Assembly: GCA_005784505.1 (NCBI GenBank)
Contig: VCAZ01000186.1
Span: 341,993-405,992 of the forward strand
Direction: 5' to 3'
DNA from: Bagarius yarrelli
Lineage: Eukaryota > Chordata > Actinopteri > Siluriformes > Sisoridae
Length of the DNA: 64,000 nt
Both the position numbers and the translations under genes were made by a program. The notes below the pieces were generated by a model. It did no database searches, was not told where the DNA came from, and was given only the letters and a program-made list of their open reading frames with translations. Below are positions 45,340-58,400 of this stretch, one piece after another; position 1 is the first letter of the stretch; each line of letters begins with the position of its first letter.

Positions 45340-45443
45340 GACTCACCCACAACAAAGAAAAAAAGAGAAAAAAGCTGATCAACAGCACCGCGTCCGTTAA
45401 CGCACCGGACTGGCTCGCGCTTCTGATGTGACGGCTGTTCTTT
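45340..45443 (+). other. ptp4a2: Candidate 5' non-coding exon of ptp4a2
   Basis: A promoter-like segment (ETS-type CACTTCCGGGTG at about 45320, GCGCAGTGCATTGTGGG at about 45157, CpGs) runs into TGACGGCTGTTCTTT followed by GTAAGTAACG, a strong donor. Its left edge is unknown. It is assigned to ptp4a2 because that is the next gene downstream on this strand. Confidence 0.4.
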
Positions 45444-46136
45444 GTAAGTAACGCATTTTTTTTGTATTTTTAATTGATTTACATATAAAATAAATAATAA
45501 ATTATAAATATTTGATGCAATAGTCTTGCTGCGCCGCGAGCTCTTTTGTTTTGTGAGGTTTTTATTCATAATAATATAATAACAGATAATAAAATAGAAT
45601 TAAAAAGCGTTTAAAATAAAAATGTTATAACATTTAATCACATCCGTGTGTTTCTGACGAAACCCGAAGTTATTAATAATAATAACAATAATTTATTGGG
45701 GCTGCACTGAATATAGATGAATATCATTTTCTCTTGTTGTTATTGTAGCTAAGCCTATTAGCCGCTTATGTCGCCTTATAACGCCGTTATATAAATTAAT
45801 GACGCGTTTTTTTTATTCGTGTTATTATTATGCCGTATTTCTATAGGCTATTATTAGCGACTGTTTTAATCGTGTTAGCATGTCCATTTAGCATTACAGC
45901 TCGTGCTATCTGACAGTTAATTCATAAATAAAAGTATTTTTATGAAGTGTTATAACGTTAAAGAACTCAGCAGGATGAATTAATGACCATGTTAATAGAT
46001 GCGTTTATCTCCGCGCTTATAACATGACCTTTCTGCGTGTTTAGCTCTACTATCATTCTGTGTCGTTTACACATGAGTCGACTCCCTGAATCGGATCTTT
46101 TAGATGACTCTGATTCGCTTATGTGAATTGCGTAGC

Positions 46137-47110
46137 TGTTATGGTCCGTCTTTCTTTTTTTTTTCTTTTTTTCTCATCACTTGCTTTCCCTTATTGTTTT
46201 TTTTTTACCGTGTCTTTATTCTGTTTTTTCTTATTTTTCTTTTTTCTTTCTTGTTATAGTTTTTTCCTTCGTTTCATTCCTTTGTTACTTTTCTTCATTG
46301 TATTAGTCTTTTCTCTTCTTACCTTTTTTATTCTGTTCTTTATTTCAACATTGTTTTTTTCCCCTCACCTTATCCTTTTTTTTATATTTTTTCTCTTCTC
46401 ATCTTTCTTTTTTTTCCTGTTTTTCTTTCATTATTTTCATCTTATTGAAATTCTTTTATCAGCTTTGATTCTCTTTTCCATTTCTCTTCTTTTTCTTTCC
46501 CTATTTATCCCTTTCTTTTCTTTCTTTCTTTCTTTTTTTTTTTTCTCTAGCTCTCTCTTTTTCTTGTCATAGTTCTTTTTATTTGATTTCTTCTTTTGCC
46601 CCTCATTCCTTCGTTTCCTTTCCTCCACCACATCAGTCTTTCCTTCTCTTTTCTTTCTCATCCTTCTGTATTTCCTTCTTTCCTGTTTTTCTTACCACTT
46701 TGTTCATTAGTTTCTTTATCAATTTTTCTAATGTCTCATTCCTTCTTTACTTTTTTCTTTTCTTTTCTTTTCTTTTCTTTTCTTTTCTTTTCTCATCACA
46801 GTCTCTTAGTTTTCCCTCTAGTTTGTTTTCTTTTTTTAATTTATCTTCCATCTCATTTACTTTTCACTTTGATCTTTCCTTCATTTTGTGCTTCTTTACT
46901 GGATTACTTTTTATTCCTTTATTTATTCATTCTTTTCTCATCTGTTTTTAACCTTCTTCTACCACACATAGTTGTCTGCATGTCTTTCCCTTTATTTCTT
47001 TAACCCATCATTTTGTTCATTTCTTTTTCTCTTATTCTCTGCTTTTTGTTTCCTCTCTAGTCTTTTTTTTCTTTTCTTCTTCTTCTTCCCCTTTTCCTTT
47101 CCCTTTCTCC
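46137..47110. repeat. T/C-rich polypyrimidine stretch (about 1 kb)
   Basis: TTTCTTTTTC-type sequence with a clean (TTTTC)n run at about 46752-46795. Phe/Leu/Ser frames on + and Lys/Arg/Glu frames on - are not genes. It lies in the presumed first intron of ptp4a2. Confidence 0.85.
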
Positions 47111-47142
47111 TGCTGATGGTGCTGATGTTGCTCTGTGTGCAG

Positions 47143-47216
47143 ATGTGGAGTAGAGACGTTGCTGAATGGTGAGGATATAATGCGGAGATCCCAACAGTTT
47201 TTTTCATGCACTGAAA
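47143..47216 (+). other. ptp4a2: Candidate 5' non-coding exon of ptp4a2
   Basis: Preceded by CTCTGTGTGCAG and followed by GTGAGTAAG, both good splice signals, after a 1 kb pyrimidine stretch. The enclosed 74 bases have no long open frame. An alternative donor (GTGAGG) lies inside at 47169. Confidence 0.35.
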
Positions 47217-47227
47217 GTGAGTAAGAG

Positions 47228-47292
<65 letters not shown>
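47217..47292. repeat. (CT)n microsatellite
   Basis: About 30 CT units starting just after the candidate donor at 47217. Confidence 0.9.
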
Positions 47293-47293
<1 letters not shown>

Positions 47294-47434
47294 TTTTCTT
47301 TACTCTACCTACCCCCCCCCCCTTCTTAACCCCCCCCCATTTTTTACGTACCATTTTATACTTATCCCTGATTTTATGCACTTACTTGCTTTAGGGGACT
47401 TTGGTTAGGGGCCCTTTTTTTTTTTGTGCAATTC

Positions 47435-47550
47435 TTTTTTTTTGTTTTTTTTTTTGGGGGGGCCCTTTCCATTGGACCTTAACCAGTAGGGACCCCCCCC
47501 CCCCCCCCCCCACCCCCCCCCACCCCCCCCCCCCCCCCCCCACCCAACCC
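47435..47550. repeat. T, G, C homopolymer cluster
   Basis: T runs, a G run and about 60 bases of almost pure C (47489-47545 with sparse A). It could form a G-quadruplex/i-motif, but successive homopolymers of every base suggest poorly resolved consensus. Confidence 0.7.
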
Positions 47551-47574
47551 CTTCCCAAAAAAAAAATGGTGCTG

Positions 47575-47660
47575 GGAAAAAAAAAAAGGTTTGCTGGGCT
47601 TGGGAATCAAAACCCACCAAATCTTTCGGTCAGTAGCCAAACACCTTAACCAACCAGTCC
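47575..47660 (-). mobile_element. SINE (family A) head, reverse orientation, degraded
   Basis: GCTGGGCTTGGGAATCAAAA, TCTTTCGGTCAGTAGCC and AAACACCTTAACCAACCAGT match the complement of the tRNA-like head. Flanking homopolymers obscure the rest. Confidence 0.5.
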
Positions 47661-47829
47661 TATGACCTCCACAGCAAATACCAGCCACAATTGTGTTTAA
47701 ATATTTTTCAGTGTTTCTTGATTTGATTGGTCGGAATATGATCAGTTGTTTGATCGAGTGTATGTATTATATGAAAGAGGTGCTGAGCTCTATGAGTAAA
47801 CAAATAAATAAATAAACATCGCTGTCTCT

Positions 47830-48645
<816 letters not shown>

Positions 48646-48652
48646 TCTCTAG

Positions 48653-48807
48653 GCTGCACATTTATGGCGTTTGTGAGTGGAGATTTCTGCCAGGCACAGC
48701 ACCTGGTCATTGTGGACGAGTGAAACGTGCCACATGAAGATTGCGCCACCCGTCTTCCGTTCTGCCCTGCGAGATTTGTGGTTCGAAGCTGCTGAAAGTT
48801 CATGCGT
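48653..48807 (+). other. ptp4a2: Candidate 5' non-coding exon of ptp4a2
   Basis: Bounded by CCGTCTCTAG and GTGAGTC. The 155 bases have coding-like GC content, but stops in all frames prevent continuity with the coding exon at 49037. It could be a 5' UTR exon; the upstream CT tract would supply the polypyrimidine tract. Confidence 0.4.
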
Positions 48808-49036
48808 GTGAGTCGGTCTGTCTGAACTGAGTCAGGCTCAGGCGCCAAAGGGATCGTCCCATTTTCAAAAGTGTGTGCTTTTAAAAGTGTGTGTGTTTTT
48901 TACTTTTTTTTGTTTTCCCTGTTTTTCTCTATAGGACTGTCCGTTTAAATTTGGGTTTCGAGCCAAACTCATCGTAATCTCGCCGTAAAAGTTAGTTCTA
49001 TTCCCGTTTTTTTTCATTTTTTAACCCTGTGTGAAG

Positions 49037-50476
49037 ATGAATCGTCCTGCGCCTGTTGAAATCAGCTACGACTCGATGAGGTTCCTGATTACCCACAATC
49101 CCACTGATTCACAACTGCCCAAGTTTATCGAGGTGAGATCATTCAGACGATCAGTGAATATCAGTCGTGAGAGCTGCTGCTGCTGCTGCTGCTGGAGTTT
49201 CGCTCAGGTTTCTCTGGATTTTTGTAGGAGCTGAAGAGTTTCGGGGTTCACACACTGGTCCGGGTTTGTGAGGCCACCTACGACAAAACACCAGTGGAAC
49301 AGGAAGGCATTGATGTGATGGTAGGATTCATTCATAAACACTGAGAACAGGAAGTCTGTGTACAGCTGCTTTTAATTCAAACGTGTGTACATGTGGGACC
49401 AGACAGATCGAGATCTGAACACAAAACCCAGCCACAGGGAGTGAAACTCATGTCTGATACTGAGCGGAGTTACTGTCTATTCATTTTACAGATGAAACAT
49501 TCATACTTTTCATCCATTTTTGGTTACATTTAATGATATTAATGTGTTTCACCGCTTAATGAAGCTGACATTAATAATTGAATAATTGAAATTGGACATT
49601 TTTCCGGTTCTATGAAAACATCTGACAAATGAGAGTTTTTTTTAACCCAATACCAATGACAATTATTCTCATGATTAGGAGGGATATGCATTTGATTTAT
49701 AAGTATTTAAACAGATGATAATTCTAACACTGCTATTCTACAAACACAACAACTAATAATTTTCACAGCAGTTTAAATAGAAGAGACTAAAATGGAAAGA
49801 AATTAAATTGAGTCTTACAGTTGTTCAAGGTGGCCTGCTAATTAAAAGCCATCAGGTCTTGCATGTGATTCTCAAAGGACCACAAGATGGCGCCATATAG
49901 ATTAAAATCATAGGAATAAATTACAACTGATTATCAGTCGATTTCTATTAACGACTACTCTTTTTTTTTTTTTAATAAAGGATTGGCCTTTTGATGACGG
50001 CTGCTCCCCTTCTGATCAAATTGTGGACGACTGGTTAAATCTTCTAAAGTGTAAATTTAAAGATGAGCCACAAAGCTGCATCGCAGTGCACTGTGTCGCC
50101 GGTCTGGGCCGGTGAGTCCTCCCCGATTTTAATGGTTCACAATAAATCAGTGTTAAATATTGGGCTGTTTACCGTCACTAACTTCCCGGATGTTGTGTTT
50201 GTCCATGCAGAGCTCCCGTGTTGGTGGCCATCGCGTTAATCGAGGGTGGAATGATGTACGAGGACGCCGTTCAGTTGATTCGGCAGTAAGTCCCGCCTTC
50301 TGTGAAAATCATGATGCAGGTCCGTATTTCAGCGTTTAAGTGTAAATGTCTGGTATCGTTGCAGGAAACGCCGCGGAGCCTTCAACTCCAAACAGCTCCT
50401 GTACCTCGAGAAATACAAACCCAAGATGCGTCTACGCTTCAAAGATGCCAACGGACAAAACTGCTGCCTTCAGTAG
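49037..50476 (+). CDS. ptp4a2: Protein tyrosine phosphatase type IVA (PRL-2), 5 coding exons
   Basis: A small prenylated dual-specificity phosphatase at endosomal and plasma membranes; PRLs also bind CNNM magnesium transporters. Exons are 49037-49132, 49228-49320, 49981-50111, 50211-50285 and 50365-50476. Borders are GT-AG and they sum to 169 codons including the stop (168 residues; PTP4A2 is 167). It begins MNRPAPVEISY, lacking the extra MAR of PTP4A1 and PTP4A3. VRVCEATYDK follows, then the general-acid loop WPFDDG, the P-loop HCVAGLGR with catalytic Cys and Arg, KRRGAFNSKQLLYLEKY and KMRLRFKDANG. It ends in the CAAX-type CCLQ preceded by basic residues. DDWLNLLK and the start favour PTP4A2 over PTP4A1. 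No damage seen. Confidence 0.95.
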
Positions 50477-50568
50477 AACACCAAGGCAGACAAAGCCGGA
50501 ATTCATTATAATCATCATTAATTTTATTAGCATTATTGATAATACTGGAACGCAAATGTTTTTTGGAT

Positions 50569-50574
50569 AATAAA
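50569..50574 (+). terminator. ptp4a2: ptp4a2 polyadenylation signal
   Basis: AATAAA 93 bases after the stop codon. Possible use of this site gives a short 3' UTR. Confidence 0.6.
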
Positions 50575-50887
50575 TTTCCTGCTGCGTTATTGTGCCAAGC
50601 AACACACACAAAGATTAGTGTCAATATGCACATCCATTCTACAGCACAAGCAGATCGCATGCACAGGGGCTGAGTGAGCCGACGGGTGAGTATAGATGAT
50701 GACGATGACGAGTGTCAATCATGCTGTTTACACACAATCAAGTTTATGAAAATGTAAAATAGCTTATCATTTTATAATAATATGTCACTCAATATGTTCG
50801 ACTCTAAAACTACAAGGAAAAACTGAAAAAAATAACCTGAACAATTTGTGTTCCACATTTTACGCTAATAAAATTAAAGTTGGATAT

Positions 50888-52097
50888 TTTGGGTGCAGTG
50901 CAGTACCAAATATTTCCACTAGATGACGCCAAGATTCTGTTTTAGACCCTATAAGGGTCTTTATGACGATGACAGATGAGAAGTGACTCACGGATGTAAC
51001 ACAGATAAGATAAGTGAAGAATATGTTATTAATAGTTAATGTTGTGACTGTTTAGGAAGTAATCCGTAGTTTAGAGCTGAATATTAGGGGATGTAACTTC
51101 TTTCATATCTCTATTGTAATGAAGCTTCTTCTGACTGATAACACCATCTTCCTCTTCCCCTCCTCCTCCTCCTGATTATCCCTGCTCTGACCATCATCAC
51201 CAACCAGAGAGTAATAAACCTCTTCATTATGACATGTCACCTGTTGAGACTCTTGTTGTTGCACAGATTTGGGAGGAAGCAGATGGAGGAAACTGCAGCA
51301 GTGAACACAGGGATGGGCTGGTAATCAAGTCTCCTGTATTCATAGCATAAAGCCCAGGGCCGCCCTAGATTTGCGCCCCCCATTCCCCCCCAACACAAAC
51401 ACACACATACCCTATTACAAAAAAAATCTAGAGTGTAAATTAAGTGCAGAAAACTCTGATATATTTTCGGACTATCACGTCCTAATGCAGATGCGCATTT
51501 TTAAATGAGTCCAACATGACAAACATGTCAAATATGATGATTTTTCTTTGATGTCAAATTTATTTTGTTCGAACGATATTTTAATCATTCCAGCAGTTAA
51601 GCTGCAAATCAGTGGCAAAAATATTTTTGCCTAATATTTGGCTGTAGGAGCGCATGTGGGTCACAAGAGGGCGCACTTCTGACAAAAAAAACCCTCGTGC
51701 GGTGCCCCCCCAAGTCATTTTGCGCCCTGGGCAACTGCCTATGTCCCCTATACCACGGGCCGCCTGCATAAAGCACCCATTATTTTGCCCCGTCTACATA
51801 AAGATTGCCCCCTCCCCCCTTCGTCATCTTTGCATGAATTGTATCTCAATATGGACAAACCAAAACACGAAGATGTTGATGAAAAGCTACGGTAAAAAAA
51901 AAAGGTTTGAAGGAGGATGCTGCCAAATGTGCAAAAACAACAGATCTGATGGCGGAGAAGAGGAGGAGGGTAGTGGAATCAGTCAGAAGTAGTTTATCAT
52001 AGTAAAAGAAAGAAGCTACCTCTCCTAATATTTAGGTCAATTATATAATGTAGCCTGGGTGTCATCTTGTGGAAATGTTTGGTACTGCACCCGAAAT
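50888..52097. mobile_element. 1.2 kb region bounded by imperfect inverted repeats
   Basis: The left end has GGGTGCAGTGCAGTACCAAA, then TATTTCCACTAGATGACGCC. The right end has the complement in order (GTGTCATCTTGTGGAAATGT, then TTGGTACTGCACCC), with a five-base duplication on the left. About 40 bases pair. The enclosed DNA has no transposase-like frame and holds another element (51352-51790). It could be a non-autonomous DNA transposon or two inverted copies of a shorter repeat. Confidence 0.55.
51352..51790. mobile_element. Inner repeat element (GGGCCGCCC-type ends)
   Basis: CCAGGGCCGCCCTAGATTTG at the left and GGGCAACTGCCTATGTCCCC then CACGGGCCGCCTGCAT at the right. These blocks are typical of a dispersed fish element. 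The ends are only loosely complementary and the boundaries are approximate. Confidence 0.4.
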
Positions 52098-52464
52098 AAT
52101 GTTAACATATTTAGTGTAATATGTATTTTATAATATAATTTCGTATTTTTATATTTTCATAAACTTATGAATACCTGTGATATATTTATTCATCATCAGG
52201 ATTTAAAGATCTAAAACCTGATTAAACTCAACATTCAATAGTCTTTTCAACTGAACAAACTTCAAACAGCTCCATGCATTGACTTTTAAATAAACCCTAA
52301 AAACGTAATGTTAAATGAATCATCTCTCTATCTTTACTGTCCGCTGGTGTGCATGTGACCAGCAACATTTCCTCTAAAAGTTGTACACAGTTGTTTACTG
52401 ATCACTTAAAGAGTCGAAAGGTGTCGAAAGTTCAGGAAGTGCAGGAAAAGCGATTCTGCTTGTT

Positions 52465-55400
52465 TTTATTCATAAAGTACAGGAACATCTGGGTTGCAGG
52501 TTCCTCTGAGAGCTTCTTGCCTTTAAATGACTTCTGGAGGAGAAAAAGGGTAAAAAAAATATTACACTAAAATATACATTAATAATGAGCGGTTCAATAG
52601 CAGTTAAACAGCTAACCGGTTATTAAGCTGCTAGTAAACTAGCTCACATTTTTCTACAGGTTTTAAATATTATTCATATTATTATTATTATTATTATATT
52701 TTGACTAATTAACATTCAGCAAATAGTTTAAAAATGTTTATTTTATCATAATAAGCATTGTTTTGTCACTAATACTGATACGTTTTGTCACTAATATTGT
52801 AGTTCTGTGGCTATATAATATATCTAAATAATAGAAATTAGCTAGTCCTTTAAACAGCTAGCTATTCCAGAACAGGTGCTAAGTTCAATTGTTTAGCTTC
52901 TAATTAACCTCTTTAACTTCTTTAAAGTTTATATTTTATTAAATAGTTGCTCGACAGTCAGCTATTACAGTCAGCTGTTGATTATCTTGTCATTCTTTGA
53001 AGATTCGCATATTGGATATGATGGTCTTTGTGCCGTTGTGATGTCATAAATTGAGCTTTCCTTAAAACATGACCCAAGAACCAGAATAAGCCATTTAAGA
53101 GGGGTTCATCTATATAACTCATGCGTTCCAGTTAGTTGATGGCTTCTGGTTGATCATGGTGTTAAAGACGTTACTAAGGGTTCCTGTGTCTGGTCCTCAC
53201 CTGCCCTCTGATGGCCCTGGATCTCCTCCAGACGTGCAATGGTGCGGATGGACCTGCGCTCCTTGAAGGCCACTGTGGGTAGAAGGTCCTCATCATTGGT
53301 TAAACTCATCATTGAATCTTTGACTGGACTGGGAAGCTTGATTACTTCCTCTAACGGAAGGCTGTGGAGGGGCTTCACGTTCTCGTCGAGCATCGTGGAT
53401 GACAGCGTGGGTTTCTGTTAGACGCAACGAGGAAATGCACATGAATCTGTTGTAAGACTGACCAAACATTTTGTAGATCATGAGCTTAAAATATCAAAAA
53501 TCACAAATGGTGGGATTTGATTTAATTTTAGAAGAAGATAGACCAATCAGCAGTTCTTCTCATTACCTTCTCAGCGTCTGTCTTCCTCGTTCTTTTCATA
53601 ATCTCCTCTAATCGCTGTGAAGATAAATGTAACACTTCAGCACACTGAACAGCTCTGTTGTTTTGTTTTTTTTAATCCGGAGATGAGATGAGATGAGATG
53701 AGATGGTCGGGTTGTAATATTCTCGGACGTGAGATATAAATACGGTGGACGAGGTCAGCTCTCAGTCTCAGTGCTTGTGATGACCTACATTTAGTCCTGA
53801 GCCAGTGGCCATCTTACCTTCTTCCTCTCCTGCCGCTCGCTTTCCTCTCTCTGAAATCGTGTCTCTCTCTCCAGCTTCTGTCTCTCCTCCTCTTCTTCTT
53901 TCTGCATAAAAAGATTGAATGTAGTAGTTGTGGGTAAAGTGAGAAAGCTGGAGGCATACAAAACTAAAGTCTAAAGTTAAAGGAGCAGTGCGTGATCTTC
54001 AGAGACCTCTGCTGGCTGTAAGGTGAACTGCAACTGCAATATAATATGGGTCAGTGATGCGTGTATAGGGTTTAATGTGTATGAGTTTTTTTTTAACAGT
54101 AGATGCCACTCATGATCAGATGGTTTACAGATTGGGGCGGAGCTAATTTATATCAATTAAAATACTGAAACGATGCTGTACAGACACACTCATAAAGACC
54201 GCACCTTTGAACTGAGAGTGTTAATTTGGCACCATGGTGATCTTAGCTTAATAATGGATGTATGACCTGTTGATGAAGTCTTCTCTCCTCCTCCTCTGCC
54301 TTCTTTTGTTCATTCTCCTCCCTTCTCCTTTTCTCCTCTGACTCATGCTTTGCTCGCTCCTCGGCTCTTCGAATGGTCGATTCTTCTCTCACGCGCCTGA
54401 ACACACCACACACTTTCACAGTTGATTGAAATACATTTTGTTTAAAAAACATTTTCGTGTAGTGTGTGTTCCCTCGCTTTGTCCTCACCGCTCTGTTTCC
54501 TTTGTCTCACTGCGCTCTTCTTCTTCTCTCTGTCTCTGCAGTCGGGCCTGTCGTCTCCTCTCCGCCAGCAGACGTGAAGCCTCCTCAGGGTCAGTGGTTC
54601 CTGCTGAGGGTTTGCTCTGGTGTCCAACACTTTGATCTAATCAAAGATAATTGCTAACATTTAGAGCAATTGTTTATAATTGTTTATAAAAAGAAAACAG
54701 GCACAAGTGCAGGAACCTGGAGTTCGGGTGCTTTAATTTGAACTTTCGGTGCTGGATCAGTTCTTTTCCCTCACCTTTGGGAGTGTGAGGACATGCAGGA
54801 GCAGACAGAGGTATGTTACAGCCTGGGTTCTCCTGCATCATGACTCCAGCACACTTAACATCCTGGTGTGGGCACGCAGTAGCAGACGGCTCACGCTGAG
54901 GCTCATGGGAGTTCTGTGTGCACTCTGGGTCCGGATTGTCCTCCTCGGGTAGTGGGGGGAAAAACCCCTGTCTGGAGGACCCTCTCAGAGTCAGTCTTAA
55001 TCTAGTACCACAGTAGAGAACCTGCTTATCATTTTTATACAGCGGTTTAACAACAATGAAGCGAATTTTTAACTAGCAATAACGACTGACGTTTATTTGA
55101 GGCGTCTTTTTATGCAAGACAAGACGGCAGCCAACAACCAATCAGTGGTCGTCATTGTTTTCACAAAAAACTCTCTGATTATAATTCTTTCCCCAACAAC
55201 CAATCACTGATCACTAGTCGTTACCATCAACTAATCACTCATCAATAGTCAACTAATCACTGATCACTAGTCTTTACCATTAACTAATCACTGATCACTA
55301 GTCTTTACCATTAACTAATCACTCATCAATAGTCAACTAATCACTGATCACTAGTCTTTACCATTAACTAATCACTCATCAATAGTCAACTAATCACTGA

Positions 55401-58400
55401 TCACTAGTCGTTACCATCAACCAATCACTGATCACTAGTCTTTACCATCAACTAATCCCTGATCACTAGTCTTTACCATTAACTAATCACTGATCACTAG
55501 TCAACTAATCCTGATCACTAGTCTTTACCATTAACTAATCACTGATCACTAGTCGTTACCATTAACCAATCACTGATCAATAAGACTTTGCTATCACTGG
55601 TAACAATTTTTCTTATCAATTAGTGGTCAACATCGTTTCTGCAATAAACACTGATTATAATTCTTTCCCCGAGTCGCTCACTGATCAACCAATCAGCTCT
55701 TATTACTGTTTCCACTGACCAATCAGGTGCTATCAGTGACTCCACTCCATCACACCACTGTGGCAGTTTTAGTAACAACAGTAAATAATTTATACTTCAT
55801 GTGTGAGATGTACCTACCCCGGTAATGAGGTTATTGTTTTGCCCTCTGTCTCTGGCGTAGAGCTGATTTTAACACTCACCGTGTCTGAATGGAGCTGTTC
55901 TCGTCTCTCAAGATTTAAACCCTGAGATTCACAAACACACACACACACACAGATCCTCTATCATATTACTGTGTCACGGCATATCATTAGTCCTAATAAT
56001 CAGAGCTGAAACCTTACCCACCGGTTTATTTGTGGCGGTTTGGGCGCAGACCTTCGTCCCCCCGGAACTCATGGCCTTGTGGTGTTTCGGGGCTCCAGCA
56101 GCTTTTTGAGGGCTGCTATTGCTCATAGTGTGGCATGAAACTGCACGTCGACAAATATGAACAACTGAACAATGAGCGCATGGAGTTGTGTTGATAACAA
56201 AAGAGTGAGAATGCATGACGAGTAAAAAGGAGGATGAGAGAAAAGCTAGCGTTATTGTTAGCACCGCTGCGTGGCTTGCACTTTTCTGTACATTTCTGCT
56301 CATTGGGAGTTGCTATTTTAAAGGAGCAGTTTGTCATTTTCAGGGCTCTCTGTAAATGCTGTCATTTCCTCCAAACCAAACCATTAATTCTGATGAAACC
56401 GATGGAGCTGAGTAATGTTAGAGGAGAGGCCAATTTCAGGGCCAGAAAGTTCTTACAGATGAATAAATTCTCATGTCGACGTCCTCTGGTCACATTCTCT
56501 CCTCTTAAATGATATGTTCTTGAGTGAAGCAGTATGGCTTTAAGACACACACTGCACCTTTAATATAACACACACTGCACCTTTAATATAACACACACTG
56601 CACCTTTAATATAACACACACTGCACCTTTAATATAACACACACTGCACCTTTAATATAACACACACTGCACCTTTAATATAACACACACACTGCACCTT
56701 CATATAACACACACACTGCACCTTAATATAACACACACACACCTAATATGCACCTTAATATAACACACACTGCACCTTTAATATAACACACACTGCACCT
56801 TTAATATAACACACACTGCACCTTTAATATTAACACACACTGCACCTTTAAATAAACACACCCTTATAATATACACACTGCACCTTTAATATAACACACA
56901 CTGACCTTTAAATATAACACACACTGCACCTTTAATATAACTATAAACACACACTGCACCTCTAATATAACACACACACTGCACCTCAACACTGCAAAAT
57001 ATAACACACACTGCACCTTTAATATAACCCACACACGGCACCTTTAATATAACACACACTGCACCTTTAATATAACACACACTGCACCTTTAATATAACT
57101 CACACTGCACCTTTAATATAACACCACACTGCACCTTTAATATAACACACACTGCACCTTTAATATAACACACACTGCACCTTTAATATAACACACACTG
57201 CACCTTTAATATAACACACACTGACACTAATATAACACACACTGCACCTTTAATATAAACCACACTGCACTTTAATATAACACACACTGCACCTCTAATA
57301 TAACCACACACTGCACCTTTAACTAACACACACTGCACCTTTAATATAACACACACTGCACCTCTAATATAACACACACTGCACTGCACCTTTAATATAA
57401 CACACACTGCACCTTCATATAACACACACTGCACCTTTAATAATAACACACACACTGCACCTTTAATATAACACACACTGCACCTTTAATATAAACACAC
57501 ACTGCACCTTAATATAACACATACTGCACCTTTAAATAAACACACACATTTCATTTGTCAGTATTTGGCAGACGCCCTTATATCCAGAGCGACTTACAAT
57601 ATTCCTTATTATACAACTGAGCAATTGGGGGTTAAGGGCCTTGCTCAGGGGTCCAATGGTGGTGGCTTGCCGGAGCTGGGAATCGAACCCACACCTTCGG
57701 GTTGGTAATCCAAGCCCACCTTAACCATGAGCCACCCATGAACCATGAGCCACCACTTCCCCCACACTGCACACACTGCACCTTTATATAACACACACTG
57801 CACTGCACCTTCAATATAACACACACTGCACCTTTAATATACACACACACTGCACACCTTCAATATAACACACACTGCACCTTTAATATAACAACACACT
57901 GCACCTCTAATAATAACACACACTGCACCTTTAATATAACACACACTGCACCTTTAATAACACACACTAACACACACCAACACACACCTTGTATTAAACA
58001 CACCACTGCACCTTCATATAACACACACTGCAACCTTTAATATAACAACACACACTGCACTGCACCTTCAATAATAAACACACTGCACCTAATACACACA
58101 GGCACCTTTAATATAAAACACCACACTGCACCTTCATATAAACACACAACACACACTGCACCTTTAATATACACACACTGCACCTTCAATCATAACCACA
58201 CACACTGCACCCTTTAATATAACACACACACTGCACCTTTATATAACCAACACACACCGCACACTGGCACCTTTAACAATATAACACACACTGCACCTTT
58301 AATATAACACAACACTGCACCTTAATATAACACACACTGCACCTTTAATATAACACACACTGCACCTTTAATATAACACACAACGCACGCACCTTTAATA

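Noticed and set aside
46123..47172. Phe/Leu-rich frames that look like membrane proteins
   Set aside because: They come from the T/C-rich tract. Several overlapping frames are equally open and no ordered hydrophobic segments stand out.
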